A stretch of 64,000 bases of DNA, taken from Acidobacteriota bacterium. Its GTDB lineage: Bacteria; Acidobacteriota; Terriglobia; Terriglobales; SCQP01. The DNA is taken from NCBI GenBank assembly GCA_027314025.1, contig DAHVCP010000048.1:51220-115219 (forward strand), written 5' to 3'. The first letter of the stretch is position 1. Each line of letters opens with the position of its first letter. Below the pieces are notes generated by a model. That model worked only from the letters and a program-made list of their open reading frames with translations. It was not told the DNA's origin and searched no databases. Shown piece after piece: positions 25,475-34,125 of the stretch. Position numbers and translations under genes: made by a program.

Positions 25475-25491
25475 CCACGGCTCAGCCGTGG
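25475..25491 (+). promoter_or_regulatory. Hairpin in the nuo leader
   Basis: CCACGGC (25475-25481) and GCCGTGG (25485-25491) form a 7-base perfect stem with a 3-base loop, about 12 bases after the predicted transcription start of the nuo operon. It may protect the 5' end of the long message or serve in regulation; there is no direct evidence for either. Confidence 0.4.
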
Positions 25492-25538
25492 GCGAGTATA
25501 CCATCGGACGGGGTAATTCCACCCGCGAAATCGCCGCC

Positions 25539-25970
25539 ATGACTTCCACCCCCAGCTACATGGCCAACTACCTGCCGATCTTGATTCAGTTCGTGCTGGC
25601 GTTGGCGCTGGCGCTGGGGCTGATTGTCGCCTCCCGTCTGATCGGCCAGCGGCGCCCCGGCAAGATCAAGCTTTCCCCCTACGAATGCGGCATGACTCCC
25701 AAGGGGGACGTGCGCAGCGGGTTCGCCGTCAAGTTCTACCTGGTCGCCATCGTCTTCATTTTGTTCGACATCGAAGCCGTCTTTTTGCTGCCCTGGGCGG
25801 TCGAGTTCCGCCGCCTGCGGGTGCTGGGCTTGGTGGAGATGATCGTCTACATCGCCATCGTCCTGGCCGGCTTCACGTACATTTGGAAGCGCGGCGTGCT
25901 GGACTGGAACACCCCCGAGCGCAACGAACCGACCCTGCCGCCCTCCGTCGCCCGCACCGGCAACCATTAA
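25539..25970 (+). CDS. nuoA: NADH-quinone oxidoreductase subunit A
   Basis: A 143-residue membrane subunit of complex I with three hydrophobic helices (about 9-33, 62-85 and 92-113). Family marks are SPYECGM (YECG at 48-51) in the first loop and the FDIEAVFLLPWA helix (FDIE at 76-79). NuoA lies at the join of membrane and peripheral arms near the quinone site. ATG 25539 is used; an ATG at 25560 is also possible. It is the first gene of the operon, follows a near-consensus promoter, and is followed after only 7 bases by nuoC and not by nuoB. Confidence 0.95.
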   Translation: MTSTPSYMANYLPILIQFVLALALALGLIVASRLIGQRRPGKIKLSPYECGMTPKGDVRSGFAVKFYLVAIVFILFDIEAVFLLPWAVEFRRLRVLGLVEMIVYIAIVLAGFTYIWKRGVLDWNTPERNEPTLPPSVARTGNH

Positions 25971-25977
25971 CCCGCTC

Positions 25978-26514
25978 TTGGACGCGAAAGCCGAATTGAC
26001 TCCGAACCCACCCCAGCCGCCTTCTCCATCGCCCGACGCCGCGACGCCGCCTGAATGGCGCCAACAAGCCGCCGCGCGCCGCCTCTTGGATTGGAACCCG
26101 GAGGCGATCCTGGACGGCCAGTTCGCCCTGGGCGAACTCAGCCTGACCATCGCCGCCGCGGCCTTGCCCCCCGTGGCGGCCTGGCTGCGCGACGACGCCG
26201 AACTGCGCTTCGACCTGCTCGCCGATATCACCTGCGTGGATCATTTCCCCGCCGATCCCCGCTTCGCCGTCGTTTACCAGCTTTACTCCACCTCCCGCCA
26301 TCATTGGCTGCGCCTCAAGGTCCGCACCAACGCCGACCAGGCGGTGCCGAGCCTGACGCCGGTCTGGCCCAGCGCCAATTGGTGCGAACGCGAGGTCTTC
26401 GACTTGTTCGGCGTGCAGTTCGCCGGCCATCCCTTCCTGCGGCGCATCATGATGCCGGATAATTGGGAAGGCCATCCCATGCGCAAGGACTATCCCGTCG
26501 AAGGGTACCGCTAG
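25978..26514 (+). CDS. nuoC: NADH-quinone oxidoreductase subunit C (30 kDa)
   Basis: A 178-residue peripheral-arm subunit without cofactors that contacts NuoB and NuoD. Recognised by FDLLADITCVDHFP, the Y-x-L-x-S pattern in VVYQLYSTSRHHWLRLKV, and the signature ANWCEREVFDLFGVQFAGHP with LRRIMMPDNWEGHPMRKDYP at the end. No ATG lies upstream of the conserved domain, so a TTG start at 25978 is used; the first 30 residues are Pro/Ala-rich and poorly conserved, so a later TTG is possible. It directly follows nuoA, with nuoB missing, and touches nuoD. Confidence 0.93.
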   Translation: MDAKAELTPNPPQPPSPSPDAATPPEWRQQAAARRLLDWNPEAILDGQFALGELSLTIAAAALPPVAAWLRDDAELRFDLLADITCVDHFPADPRFAVVYQLYSTSRHHWLRLKVRTNADQAVPSLTPVWPSANWCEREVFDLFGVQFAGHPFLRRIMMPDNWEGHPMRKDYPVEGYR

Positions 26515-27723
26515 ATGCCGGAACTGACCCAAGCTCCGGGCGTGGATACCGAAACCACCGGCCGCAACTTGATCCTGAACATGGGGCCGCAGCACCCCTC
26601 CACCCACGGCGTGCTGCGCCTCATCCTGGAAATCGACGGCGAAATGGTCGTCCGCGCCCTGCCGGATATCGGCTATCTGCACACCGGCATCGAGAAAAGC
26701 GCGGAATCCAAGTTCTACCAGCAGGTGGTCACGCTCACCGACCGCATTGACTACCTGGCGCCCATGACCAACAACCTCTGCTACGTGCTGGCGGTGGAGA
26801 AGCTGTTGGGCCTGGAAGTCCCCCGCCGGGCGCGCTGGGTCCGGGTGCTGCTCAATGAGCTGACGCGCCTCAACAGCCATTTGGTCTGGCTCGGCTCGCA
26901 CGCCTTGGACATCGGCGCCATGACCGTGTTCCTCTACTGCTTCCGCGAGCGGGAGGAACTGCTGAAGATCTTCGAGTACGTCAGCGGCCAGCGGATGATG
27001 ACCTCCTACTTCCGTGTCGGCGGCCTGGCCCTGGAGCCGCCGCTGGGCATGCTGGAGCGCATCCGCAAATTCTTGGACGCCTTCCCGGCCAAGATTGACG
27101 AATACGAAAACCTGCTGACCGCCAACGCCATCTGGATCGGCCGCACCCGGGGCGTCGGCGTCATCTCCGCCGCCGACGCCGTCGCCTTGGGCCTGACCGG
27201 TCCCTGCCTGCGCGCCAGCGGCATGCCGCTGGATCTGCGCAAGGACAATCCCTACTCCAGCTACGACGAGTTCGACTTCAACATACCGGTGCGCACGGAG
27301 GGCGACGTCTACGCCCGCTATCTGGTGCGCGTCGAGGAGATGCGGGAAAGCGTCAAGATCGCCCGCCAGGCGCTGGAAGGCATGCCCGAGGGCCCCTGGA
27401 AGGCCGAGGTGAACGGCGTCGTCCTGCCCGACCGCGACCGGATGAAGTCGGAGATGGAGGCGCTGATCTATCACTTCAAGATCGTCACCGAGGGCTTCCG
27501 CGTGCCCCCGGGCGAAGTGTTCCAGGCCATCGAGTCGCCGCGCGGCATCATGGGCTACTACATCGTCGCCGACGGCACCGCCAAACCCTACCGCTGCCAC
27601 ATGCGCGCCGCCTCCTTCGCCAACTTGCAGGCGCTGCCCCGGATGATCGAGGGCCGGCTGATCGCCGACGTCGTCGCCGTCATTGGCAGCATTGATATCA
27701 TCCTGGGCGACGTGGACCGCTAA
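26515..27723 (+). CDS. nuoD: NADH-quinone oxidoreductase subunit D (49 kDa)
   Basis: A 402-residue subunit lining the quinone pocket. Typical stretches are MGPQHPSTHGVLRLILE (with the histidine implicated in quinone binding), DIGYLHTGIEKSAESKFYQQ, MTNNLCYVLAVEKLL, YDEFDFNIPVRTEGDVY, ESPRGIMGYYIVADG and the C-terminal DIILGDVDR. Length is normal for an unfused NuoD. The ATG directly abuts the nuoC stop. Its normal partner for the N2 cluster, NuoB, is not encoded in this operon. Confidence 0.97.
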   Translation: MPELTQAPGVDTETTGRNLILNMGPQHPSTHGVLRLILEIDGEMVVRALPDIGYLHTGIEKSAESKFYQQVVTLTDRIDYLAPMTNNLCYVLAVEKLLGLEVPRRARWVRVLLNELTRLNSHLVWLGSHALDIGAMTVFLYCFREREELLKIFEYVSGQRMMTSYFRVGGLALEPPLGMLERIRKFLDAFPAKIDEYENLLTANAIWIGRTRGVGVISAADAVALGLTGPCLRASGMPLDLRKDNPYSSYDEFDFNIPVRTEGDVYARYLVRVEEMRESVKIARQALEGMPEGPWKAEVNGVVLPDRDRMKSEMEALIYHFKIVTEGFRVPPGEVFQAIESPRGIMGYYIVADGTAKPYRCHMRAASFANLQALPRMIEGRLIADVVAVIGSIDIILGDVDR

Positions 27724-27840
27724 TGGAGAACGCACCGAACAGGGCCGTTGGCCGCGCCGCGAACGATGGCAAACCCGGGAACGGAAACCGTAAGGCGCGG
27801 ACGCGATTCTCTACCGTGCCCGCGCAGGCCAGCCACCGCC

Positions 27841-28320
27841 ATGTCCGTCTTTAGCCCCGCAACCCGAGACCGCTTCGAACGGCTGGCCGCCAGCTATCCG
27901 CAGCCCCGCTCCGCCCTGGTGCCGATGCTGCTCTATGCCCAGGACGAACTCGGCTATCTGCCTCCGGAGGCCATCGCCGAGATCGCCGCCCTGCTGGGGG
28001 AAACCGAGCTGGCGGTGCGGGAGGTCATCGGCTACTACTCCATGCTGCGCACCGCGCCCGCCGGCCGGTACCACGTGCAGGTTTGCACCAACATCAGCTG
28101 CATGCTGCGCGGCGGCGAGGAGGTCCTAGCCCATTGCCAGCGCCGCTTGGGCATCCACAACCGCCAGACCACGCCGGACGGCATGTTTTCCATCGAGGAG
28201 GTCGAGTGCATGGGCGCCTGCGCCTGGGCCCCGGCCCTCCAGGTCAACTACGACTTTCACCAGGAACTCGACCCCGCCAAGGTGGATGAGATTCTGGAAA
28301 AGTACCGGAGGCAAGGCTAG
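27841..28320 (+). CDS. nuoE: NADH-quinone oxidoreductase subunit E (24 kDa, [2Fe-2S])
   Basis: A 159-residue thioredoxin-like subunit. The [2Fe-2S] ligands are Cys82 and Cys87 (VCTNISCML) and Cys123 and Cys127 (ECMGACAWAP). The helical N-terminus, with YAQDELGYLPPEAIAEIA and REVIGYYSML, is typical. ATG 27841 matches the usual start; a longer frame upstream adds poorly conserved residues. A gap of 117 bases without a gene separates it from nuoD, the widest gap inside the operon. It is followed by nuoF after two bases. Confidence 0.96.
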   Translation: MSVFSPATRDRFERLAASYPQPRSALVPMLLYAQDELGYLPPEAIAEIAALLGETELAVREVIGYYSMLRTAPAGRYHVQVCTNISCMLRGGEEVLAHCQRRLGIHNRQTTPDGMFSIEEVECMGACAWAPALQVNYDFHQELDPAKVDEILEKYRRQG

Positions 28321-28322
28321 CC

Positions 28323-29666
28323 GTGGCCGAACGCCCCGCCTATCCCGCCGCGCACCCCGCGGAAGTCCGGGTCGTCAGCCAGCGCTTCGGCGATCCCCGC
28401 GCCGCCACCCTGGCCGGCTATCTCGACACCGGCGGCTATCAAGCCCTGGGCAAGGCGCTGGGCCTGAACGGCGGCGAGGCGATGGCGCCCGAGGCCATCA
28501 TCGAGGAGGTCAAGAAGTCCTCCCTGCGCGGCCGCGGCGGCGCCGGCTTTCCCACCGGCCTCAAGTGGTCCTTCATTCCCAAGGGCGGCGACAAGCCGAA
28601 ATACGTGCTCTGCAACGCCGACGAAAGCGAGCCCGGGACCTGCAAGGACCGCCTGATTCTGGAGCACGATCCGTTCGCCATCATCGAGGGCATCACCATC
28701 GCCGGCCGGGCCATCGGCGCGCAGCGTGGCTTCATCTACATCCGCGGCGAATACCGCTACGTGCTGGACATCATGCAGCGCGCCTTGGCCGAAGCCTACG
28801 CGGCCGGCTACCTGGGCGCCAACATCCGCGGCAGCGGCTTTTCCTTCGACATCCTCGCCCATACCGGCGCCGGGGCCTATGAGTGCGGCGAGGAATCGGC
28901 CCTGATGGAGTCGCTGGAGGGCAAGCGCGGCATTCCCCGGCTCAAGCCTCCCTTCCCCGCCATCAGCGGGCTCTACGGCTGCCCCACGGTCATCAACAAC
29001 GTCGAGACGCTGGCCTCGGTGCCGCCCATCATTCTCCGCGGCGGCGACTGGTTCCTCAATATCGGCCTGCCGAAAAACGGCGGACCGCGCCTGTTCTCCC
29101 TCAGCGGCCAGGTGCAGAACCGCGGCGTCTACGAACTGCCGCTGGGCTTTCCCCTGCGCCGCCTGATCGAGGAGGTCGGCGGCGGCGTCCTCGGCGGCAG
29201 CTTGAAAGCCGTCGTCCCTGGCGGTTCCTCCACGCCCATCTTCACCGCCGAGGAGGCGCTGGGCCTGAACCTGGACTACGATTCGGTGGGCAAAGCGGGC
29301 TCCTTTCTCGGCTCCGGCGGCGTGGTGGTCATCAACGACCGCACCTGCATGGTGCGATTCGCGCTGCGCGTGATGCAGTTCTACCGGCATGAAAGCTGCG
29401 GCTGGTGCGTTCCCTGCCGGGAAGGCACCAACTGGCTGCAACTGGCCCTCACCCGCTTTCACCGCGGCGATGGCCGGCCGGAGGACGTGGACCTGTTCAC
29501 CGACGTGGCGCAGAACATCCTGGGCCGCACCCTTTGCCCGCTGGGAGACGCGGCCGCGATGCCCATCCTCAGCATCGTGCGCAAGTTCCGCTCGGAATTC
29601 GAAGATCACCTGCACGGCCGCCCCTGCCCGTTCGCCGCGGAGTCCAGCGCCGTGCCCGTCGCCTAA
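28323..29666 (+). CDS. nuoF: NADH-quinone oxidoreductase subunit F (51 kDa; FMN, NADH and [4Fe-4S])
   Basis: A 447-residue NADH-oxidising subunit, starting with GTG at 28323. The NADH/FMN site is GRGGAGFPTGLKWSF and CNADESEPGTCKDR; GAGAYECGEESALMESLEG binds FMN. The [4Fe-4S] (N3) ligands are in ESCGWCVPCREGT and a last cysteine in GRTLCPLGDAAA. With NuoE and NuoG it forms the electron-input module. Length and motifs are complete. Confidence 0.97.
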   Translation: MAERPAYPAAHPAEVRVVSQRFGDPRAATLAGYLDTGGYQALGKALGLNGGEAMAPEAIIEEVKKSSLRGRGGAGFPTGLKWSFIPKGGDKPKYVLCNADESEPGTCKDRLILEHDPFAIIEGITIAGRAIGAQRGFIYIRGEYRYVLDIMQRALAEAYAAGYLGANIRGSGFSFDILAHTGAGAYECGEESALMESLEGKRGIPRLKPPFPAISGLYGCPTVINNVETLASVPPIILRGGDWFLNIGLPKNGGPRLFSLSGQVQNRGVYELPLGFPLRRLIEEVGGGVLGGSLKAVVPGGSSTPIFTAEEALGLNLDYDSVGKAGSFLGSGGVVVINDRTCMVRFALRVMQFYRHESCGWCVPCREGTNWLQLALTRFHRGDGRPEDVDLFTDVAQNILGRTLCPLGDAAAMPILSIVRKFRSEFEDHLHGRPCPFAAESSAVPVA

Positions 29667-29669
29667 GCC

Positions 29670-32012
29670 ATGCCCGAGACCCCGTCCAAACCCGCTCCCG
29701 CCGCCGGCGCTCCGGCTGCCCCGGCCGAGGTGCATTTCACCGTCAACGGCCACACCCTAGCCGCGGCGCCGGGAACGCTGCTGATCGAGGCCTGCCGCGC
29801 CGCCAACATCGAGATCCCCTCGTTCTGCTACTACCCCAAGCTCTCCCTCCAGGCCGCCTGCCGCATGTGCCTGGTGGAGGTGGAGAAGATCCCCAAGCTC
29901 CAGACCGCCTGCACCACCGTCGTCGCCGAGGGCATGGTGGTCCATACCGAAACGCCGACGGTGCACGCTGCGCGCAAATCGGCGATCGAGTTCATCCTCA
30001 CCAACCACCCCCTGGACTGCCCCGTCTGCGACGCCGGCGGCGAGTGCGAACTCCAGGACATGACCTTTCGCTACGGCGCCGCCGTCAGCCGCTTCGACGA
30101 ACCCAAGCGCCACCGCGACGAGCAGCAATGGTCGCCGGTGGTCTACTACGACCGCCCGCGCTGCATCCTCTGCTACCGCTGCGTGCGAGTCTGCGGCGAG
30201 GGCATGGACGTTTGGGCCCTGGGCGTGGGCAATCGCGGCATCCTCTCCACCATCCTGCCCAACCATCAGGATCATCTGGAATGCGAAGAATGCGGCATGT
30301 GCATTGACATCTGCCCCGTCGGCGCGCTCACCAGCGGCGCCTACCGCTACCAGACCCGGCCCTGGGAGATGCAGCACGTCGGCGCCATCTGCGCCTTCTG
30401 CGGCGATGGCTGCAAGACCACGCTCGGCGTCCGCAACGGCGTCATCCTGCGCGGCGACAACCGCGACAAGAACGGCATCAACGGCGATTTTCTCTGCGTC
30501 AAGGGCCGATACGGCACCGACTTCACGCGCCATCCCGAACGGCTGAAAAGCCCCTTGGTGCGCGACGCCTCCGGCGAGCTGCGCCCGGTGAGCTGGGCCT
30601 ACGCCCTGGAAACCATCACCGACCGCTGGCGCGGCATTCAGGCCGCCCACGGCCAGTTCGGCGTGATCGGCTCGACCCGCTGCAGCAACGAGGAAAGCTA
30701 CCAGCTGCAAAAGCTGGCGCGCCGCGTGCTCGGCACCAACCACGTGGACCACCACCGCAGCGCCGACTTCCCCGCCCTTTTCGATGCCCTGGCGCAGCCG
30801 GCCGGCGCCGCCGCCCAGCCCCTGCCGCAACTGGCCGATTCCGGCGCCCTCAAGACCGCGAAGGCGGTGCTGCTGGTCGGCGGCGACCCGACCCAGGAAC
30901 ACCCCTTGCTGGCCTGGAACCTGCGCTGGGCCCACCGCCTCGCCGGCGCCAGCCTGTATGTCCTCAACCGCCGCGACATTCGCCTGCGCCGCCAGGCGCG
31001 CCGCATGGCGCTGCTGACGCATGGCACCGAGGCCGACGCGGTCCGCTATTTAGCCGCGCCGCAGCGCGGCGATCCGCCGCAGGCCGAGCTGACCGCCGTC
31101 AGCCCTCCCGGCGACAAGCGCTGGCCGCAAACCCCGCCTTCGACGCCGCAGCCCATCCCCGGCGGGTTGGAGGAGTTCCGCGCCGAATTGGCCCAGGAGC
31201 GGGACGTCATCATCGTCTTCGGGCCGGAGCTGACCGGCGACGCCGTCCAGGCCCTGGTCCGCTTCGGCGCCTCGCTGCCCGGGCACACGCGTTATATCGC
31301 CATGGCCGACAACGCCAACTCCCGCGGCGCCGCCGACATGGGCCTGTATCCCGATCTGCTGCCCGGCTACCTGCCGGTCGCCGACGGCGCCGCACGGGCC
31401 CATTTCGCGGCCGCCTGGGGCGGCGACATCCCCGCCGCGCCGGGCTGGAACCAGCGGCAGATGGTCGAAGCCGTGGACCGGCGCGAGCTGGACGCCCTCT
31501 ACGTCGTCGGCGCCAACCCCTTCCGCCTGGACCCGGTCAACGCCGCCAACCTCAAATCCTGTTTCCTCGTGGTGCAGGATTTGTTCCTCACCGAGACCGC
31601 CCAGGCCGCCGACGTGGTCTTGCCGGCGTTGTCGCTCTATGAGAAATCCGGCACCGTGACCAACACCTGCGGCGAGGTGCAAAGCCAGCGCCGCGGCGGC
31701 TCCTTCGAAGGCGCCAAAACCGACATGGAGATCATCCACGCCCTGGCCCGGCTGCTAGGCGCTGATTTCGGCCGCCCCGACGCCGACCGCGTCTTCTCCG
31801 AAATCCGCGCCCAAGTCAACGGCTACGACGTTTCCCTGGTTCAGCTCATGGCCGGCCGCGGCGCCCTCGCCGTCCCGCGCGACGGCGCCGCGCCCCGCCA
31901 AGCCGCGCCGCAGATGATCCGGCCCAATCACGATTCCCTGTTCACCGCCGGCACCCTGGGCCGGTATAGCGCCACGCTCAACGCCGTCCTGGAGAAACAT
32001 TCCCGCCCCTAA
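29670..32012 (+). CDS. nuoG: NADH-quinone oxidoreductase subunit G (75 kDa)
   Basis: A 780-residue Fe-S subunit. In order: an N-terminal [2Fe-2S] ferredoxin domain (FCYYPKLSLQAACRMCLVEV, then LQTAC), the His-Cys3 [4Fe-4S] site (HPLDCPVCDAGGECELQD), two 4Fe-4S motifs (RCILCYRCVRVC and CEECGMCIDICPVGAL), and a molybdopterin-oxidoreductase-like domain that opens CAFCGDGCKTTLGVRNG. The CxxCxxxC there could hold the extra N7 cluster found in some bacteria. The large C-terminal domain is full length and catalytically inert in the family. The stop overlaps the nuoH start by one base (TAATG). Confidence 0.96.
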   Translation: MPETPSKPAPAAGAPAAPAEVHFTVNGHTLAAAPGTLLIEACRAANIEIPSFCYYPKLSLQAACRMCLVEVEKIPKLQTACTTVVAEGMVVHTETPTVHAARKSAIEFILTNHPLDCPVCDAGGECELQDMTFRYGAAVSRFDEPKRHRDEQQWSPVVYYDRPRCILCYRCVRVCGEGMDVWALGVGNRGILSTILPNHQDHLECEECGMCIDICPVGALTSGAYRYQTRPWEMQHVGAICAFCGDGCKTTLGVRNGVILRGDNRDKNGINGDFLCVKGRYGTDFTRHPERLKSPLVRDASGELRPVSWAYALETITDRWRGIQAAHGQFGVIGSTRCSNEESYQLQKLARRVLGTNHVDHHRSADFPALFDALAQPAGAAAQPLPQLADSGALKTAKAVLLVGGDPTQEHPLLAWNLRWAHRLAGASLYVLNRRDIRLRRQARRMALLTHGTEADAVRYLAAPQRGDPPQAELTAVSPPGDKRWPQTPPSTPQPIPGGLEEFRAELAQERDVIIVFGPELTGDAVQALVRFGASLPGHTRYIAMADNANSRGAADMGLYPDLLPGYLPVADGAARAHFAAAWGGDIPAAPGWNQRQMVEAVDRRELDALYVVGANPFRLDPVNAANLKSCFLVVQDLFLTETAQAADVVLPALSLYEKSGTVTNTCGEVQSQRRGGSFEGAKTDMEIIHALARLLGADFGRPDADRVFSEIRAQVNGYDVSLVQLMAGRGALAVPRDGAAPRQAAPQMIRPNHDSLFTAGTLGRYSATLNAVLEKHSRP

Positions 32013-33022
32013 TGCCACTCGGAATCTTTTTCCTCATTTCGCTCGTCAAGGTCGTCCTCACGCTCGCCGTGCTGCTGACGCTGGTGGCCTACGTGCAGCT
32101 CGCCGAGCGGCGCATCGTGGCCCGCATCCAGCGCCGCGTCGGCCCCACCCGCGTCGGCCCCAGCGGCTTTCTTCAACCCGCCGCCGACACCTTCAAGTTC
32201 ATCCTCAAGGAAGACATCACTCCCACCGAGGCGCATCCCTTCCTCTATGTCCTCGCGCCGGTGATCTCCGTCGTGCTAGCCCTCACCGCCCTCTCGGTCG
32301 TCCCCATCGGCGGAACCTTCCATCTTTTCGGCTATCCCATCCAGTTCCAGGTCACCGACATCAACGTCGGCCTGCTGTTCGTCCTCGGCGTCACTTCGCT
32401 AGGGGTCTACGGCATCGTCCTCGCCGGCTGGTCCTCCAACAGCAAATATTCCTTCCTGGGCTCGCTCCGCGGCGGCTCGCAGATGGTCAGTTATGAACTG
32501 GCCCTGGGCCTGGCGCTGATCGGCCCGATCATGCTCGCCGGCTCCCTGGATCTGCGCCAGATTGTCAACGCGCAGAACCACATCTGGTACATCGTTCCGG
32601 AGTTCGTCGCCTTCTGCATCTATCTCACCGCCGCCTTCGCGGAAACCAACCGCATCCCCTTCGACCTGCCGGAGGCGGAGGGCGAATTGGGCGCCGGCTA
32701 CCACACCGAATACAGCTCGATGAAGTTCGCCATGTTCTTCCTGGCCGAGTACGTGAACATGATCACCGTCAGCTGCATCGCGACGATCGTGTTCCTCGGC
32801 GGCTGGCACGGCCCCATGTTCGGCCCGGCGCTGCTGCGCGTCTTTTTGCCTGTGATCTGGTTCGCCCTCAAGGTGGCCTTCTTCTTGTTCCTGTACATCT
32901 GGGTGCGCGGCACGCTGCCGCGCTTCCGCTACGACCAACTCATGGGCTTCGGATGGAAGTTCCTGGTTCCCCTGGCGCTGGCCAACATCGTGGTCACCGG
33001 CGCGGTGCTCAGTTTCCATTGA
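32012..33022 (+). CDS. nuoH: NADH-quinone oxidoreductase subunit H
   Basis: A 336-residue membrane subunit with eight helices that forms part of the quinone channel. Conserved parts: ERRIVARIQRRVGPTRVGP, GFLQPAADTFKFILKED, SLRGGSQMVSYELALGLALI, ETNRIPFDLPEAEGELGAGY (acidic quinone-chamber loop) and GTLPRFRYDQLMGFGWKFLVP. It starts with an ATG that overlaps the nuoG stop. nuoI, which usually follows, is absent; nuoJ begins 30 bases later. Confidence 0.97.
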   Translation: MPLGIFFLISLVKVVLTLAVLLTLVAYVQLAERRIVARIQRRVGPTRVGPSGFLQPAADTFKFILKEDITPTEAHPFLYVLAPVISVVLALTALSVVPIGGTFHLFGYPIQFQVTDINVGLLFVLGVTSLGVYGIVLAGWSSNSKYSFLGSLRGGSQMVSYELALGLALIGPIMLAGSLDLRQIVNAQNHIWYIVPEFVAFCIYLTAAFAETNRIPFDLPEAEGELGAGYHTEYSSMKFAMFFLAEYVNMITVSCIATIVFLGGWHGPMFGPALLRVFLPVIWFALKVAFFLFLYIWVRGTLPRFRYDQLMGFGWKFLVPLALANIVVTGAVLSFH

Positions 33023-33052
33023 GGAACGCGGCGATTGCCTAACGGCGCAACT

Positions 33053-33715
33053 ATGCATCCGGCTTTGTTCTTCATTTTCGGCGCGATCGCGGTGGCGGGG
33101 GCCGTCAACCTGCTGGTGCAGCGCACGCCGATCTTCAGCGCCCTTTCCCTGGTGGCGGTGATGGGCGCGCTGGCGGTGCTCTATCTCCTGCTCGGCGCCG
33201 AGTTCATCGCCTTCGTGCAGGTGCTGGTCTACGCCGGCGCCATCATGGTGCTGTTCGTCTTCGTCATCATGCTGCTCAACGCCCAGCAGCCGGAAAGCAG
33301 CCACCGCAGTCGCGTCGCCCGCCTGGTGGGCATTCCCGTCGTGGTGCTGCTGTTCATGGAAGTCGCCGGCGTCTTCGCCGCCACCTACTCCACCACTCCG
33401 GTCGGATTCAGCGGCCGCATCATCACCGTGCAGGCCATCGGCGACGCGCTTTTCCATCAATATCTGCTGCCCTTCGAGGTCACGTCGGTGCTCTTCCTGG
33501 TCGGCATCATCGGCGCGGTCATGCTCGCCGCCCGCCAAGAGCCGCCCCAGCCGCCGGAGGGCCGGCTCCCGCGCGCCCAGGCCGCCGGCCACGGCGGCTC
33601 CGGGCCGACCCCGGAAATGGCCGCCGCCCTGCGCCAGCCCGCCCGCGCGCTGGGCGGCGTCGGGGCGTCCGATGCCGAACCCCACGCCGCCGGCACGGAG
33701 GTCAAACCCCGATGA
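33053..33715 (+). CDS. nuoJ: NADH-quinone oxidoreductase subunit J
   Basis: A 220-residue membrane subunit with five helices and a hydrophilic tail. The helix with the pi-bulge pattern is [20 protein letters not shown], the family's most conserved stretch. The C-terminal 50 residues (from about [16 protein letters not shown]) are Pro/Gly-rich and probably disordered, longer than in E. coli NuoJ (184 residues). ATG 33053 is chosen over an in-frame TTG at 33035. A 76-base gap leads to nuoK. Confidence 0.93.
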   Translation: MHPALFFIFGAIAVAGAVNLLVQRTPIFSALSLVAVMGALAVLYLLLGAEFIAFVQVLVYAGAIMVLFVFVIMLLNAQQPESSHRSRVARLVGIPVVVLLFMEVAGVFAATYSTTPVGFSGRIITVQAIGDALFHQYLLPFEVTSVLFLVGIIGAVMLAARQEPPQPPEGRLPRAQAAGHGGSGPTPEMAAALRQPARALGGVGASDAEPHAAGTEVKPR

Positions 33716-33791
33716 ACGCCGCGCTGCACGCCGCCTGCATCCCCACCCTTTCCGGGCGCCGCTCCGGCGCCCGCCCCGCGGAGGCGATGCG

Positions 33792-34094
33792 ATGATTCCC
33801 CTGTCGTTTTATCTCATCCTTGGCGCCATCTTGTTTTCGATCGGCGTGGCCGGATTCTTCTTCAAGCGCGACATCATCAGCATCTTCATCTCCATCGAGC
33901 TGATGCTGAACGCCGTCAACTTGACCTTCGTCGCCTTCAGCCATTTCTGGCATCAGGCGGCCGGCAACATCTTCGTCTTTTTCGTCATGGTCGTCGCCGC
34001 GGCGGAAGCCGCCGTCGGCTTGGCCATTATCATCGCCGTCGTCCGCAACCGGCAGACCCTGAACGCGGACAAGATGGACCTGATGAAGCTGTGA
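33792..34094 (+). CDS. nuoK: NADH-quinone oxidoreductase subunit K
   Basis: A 100-residue, three-helix subunit. The two functionally important glutamates are present at Glu36 ([13 protein letters not shown]) and Glu72 ([13 protein letters not shown]), exactly the positions known from E. coli NuoK. Start [11 protein letters not shown] and tail [16 protein letters not shown] are typical. It is followed by nuoL after 31 bases. Confidence 0.97.
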   Translation: MIPLSFYLILGAILFSIGVAGFFFKRDIISIFISIELMLNAVNLTFVAFSHFWHQAAGNIFVFFVMVVAAAEAAVGLAIIIAVVRNRQTLNADKMDLMKL

Positions 34095-34125
34095 CCTTGC
34101 GCGCCGCCACCCCTGCCGCCATCGC

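Noticed and set aside
25873..27735. A 620-residue - strand frame across nuoA, nuoC and nuoD
   Set aside because: It is antisense to three certain complex I genes and contains only low-complexity sequence. Similar shadows occur at 28317-29753 and 34030-35895.
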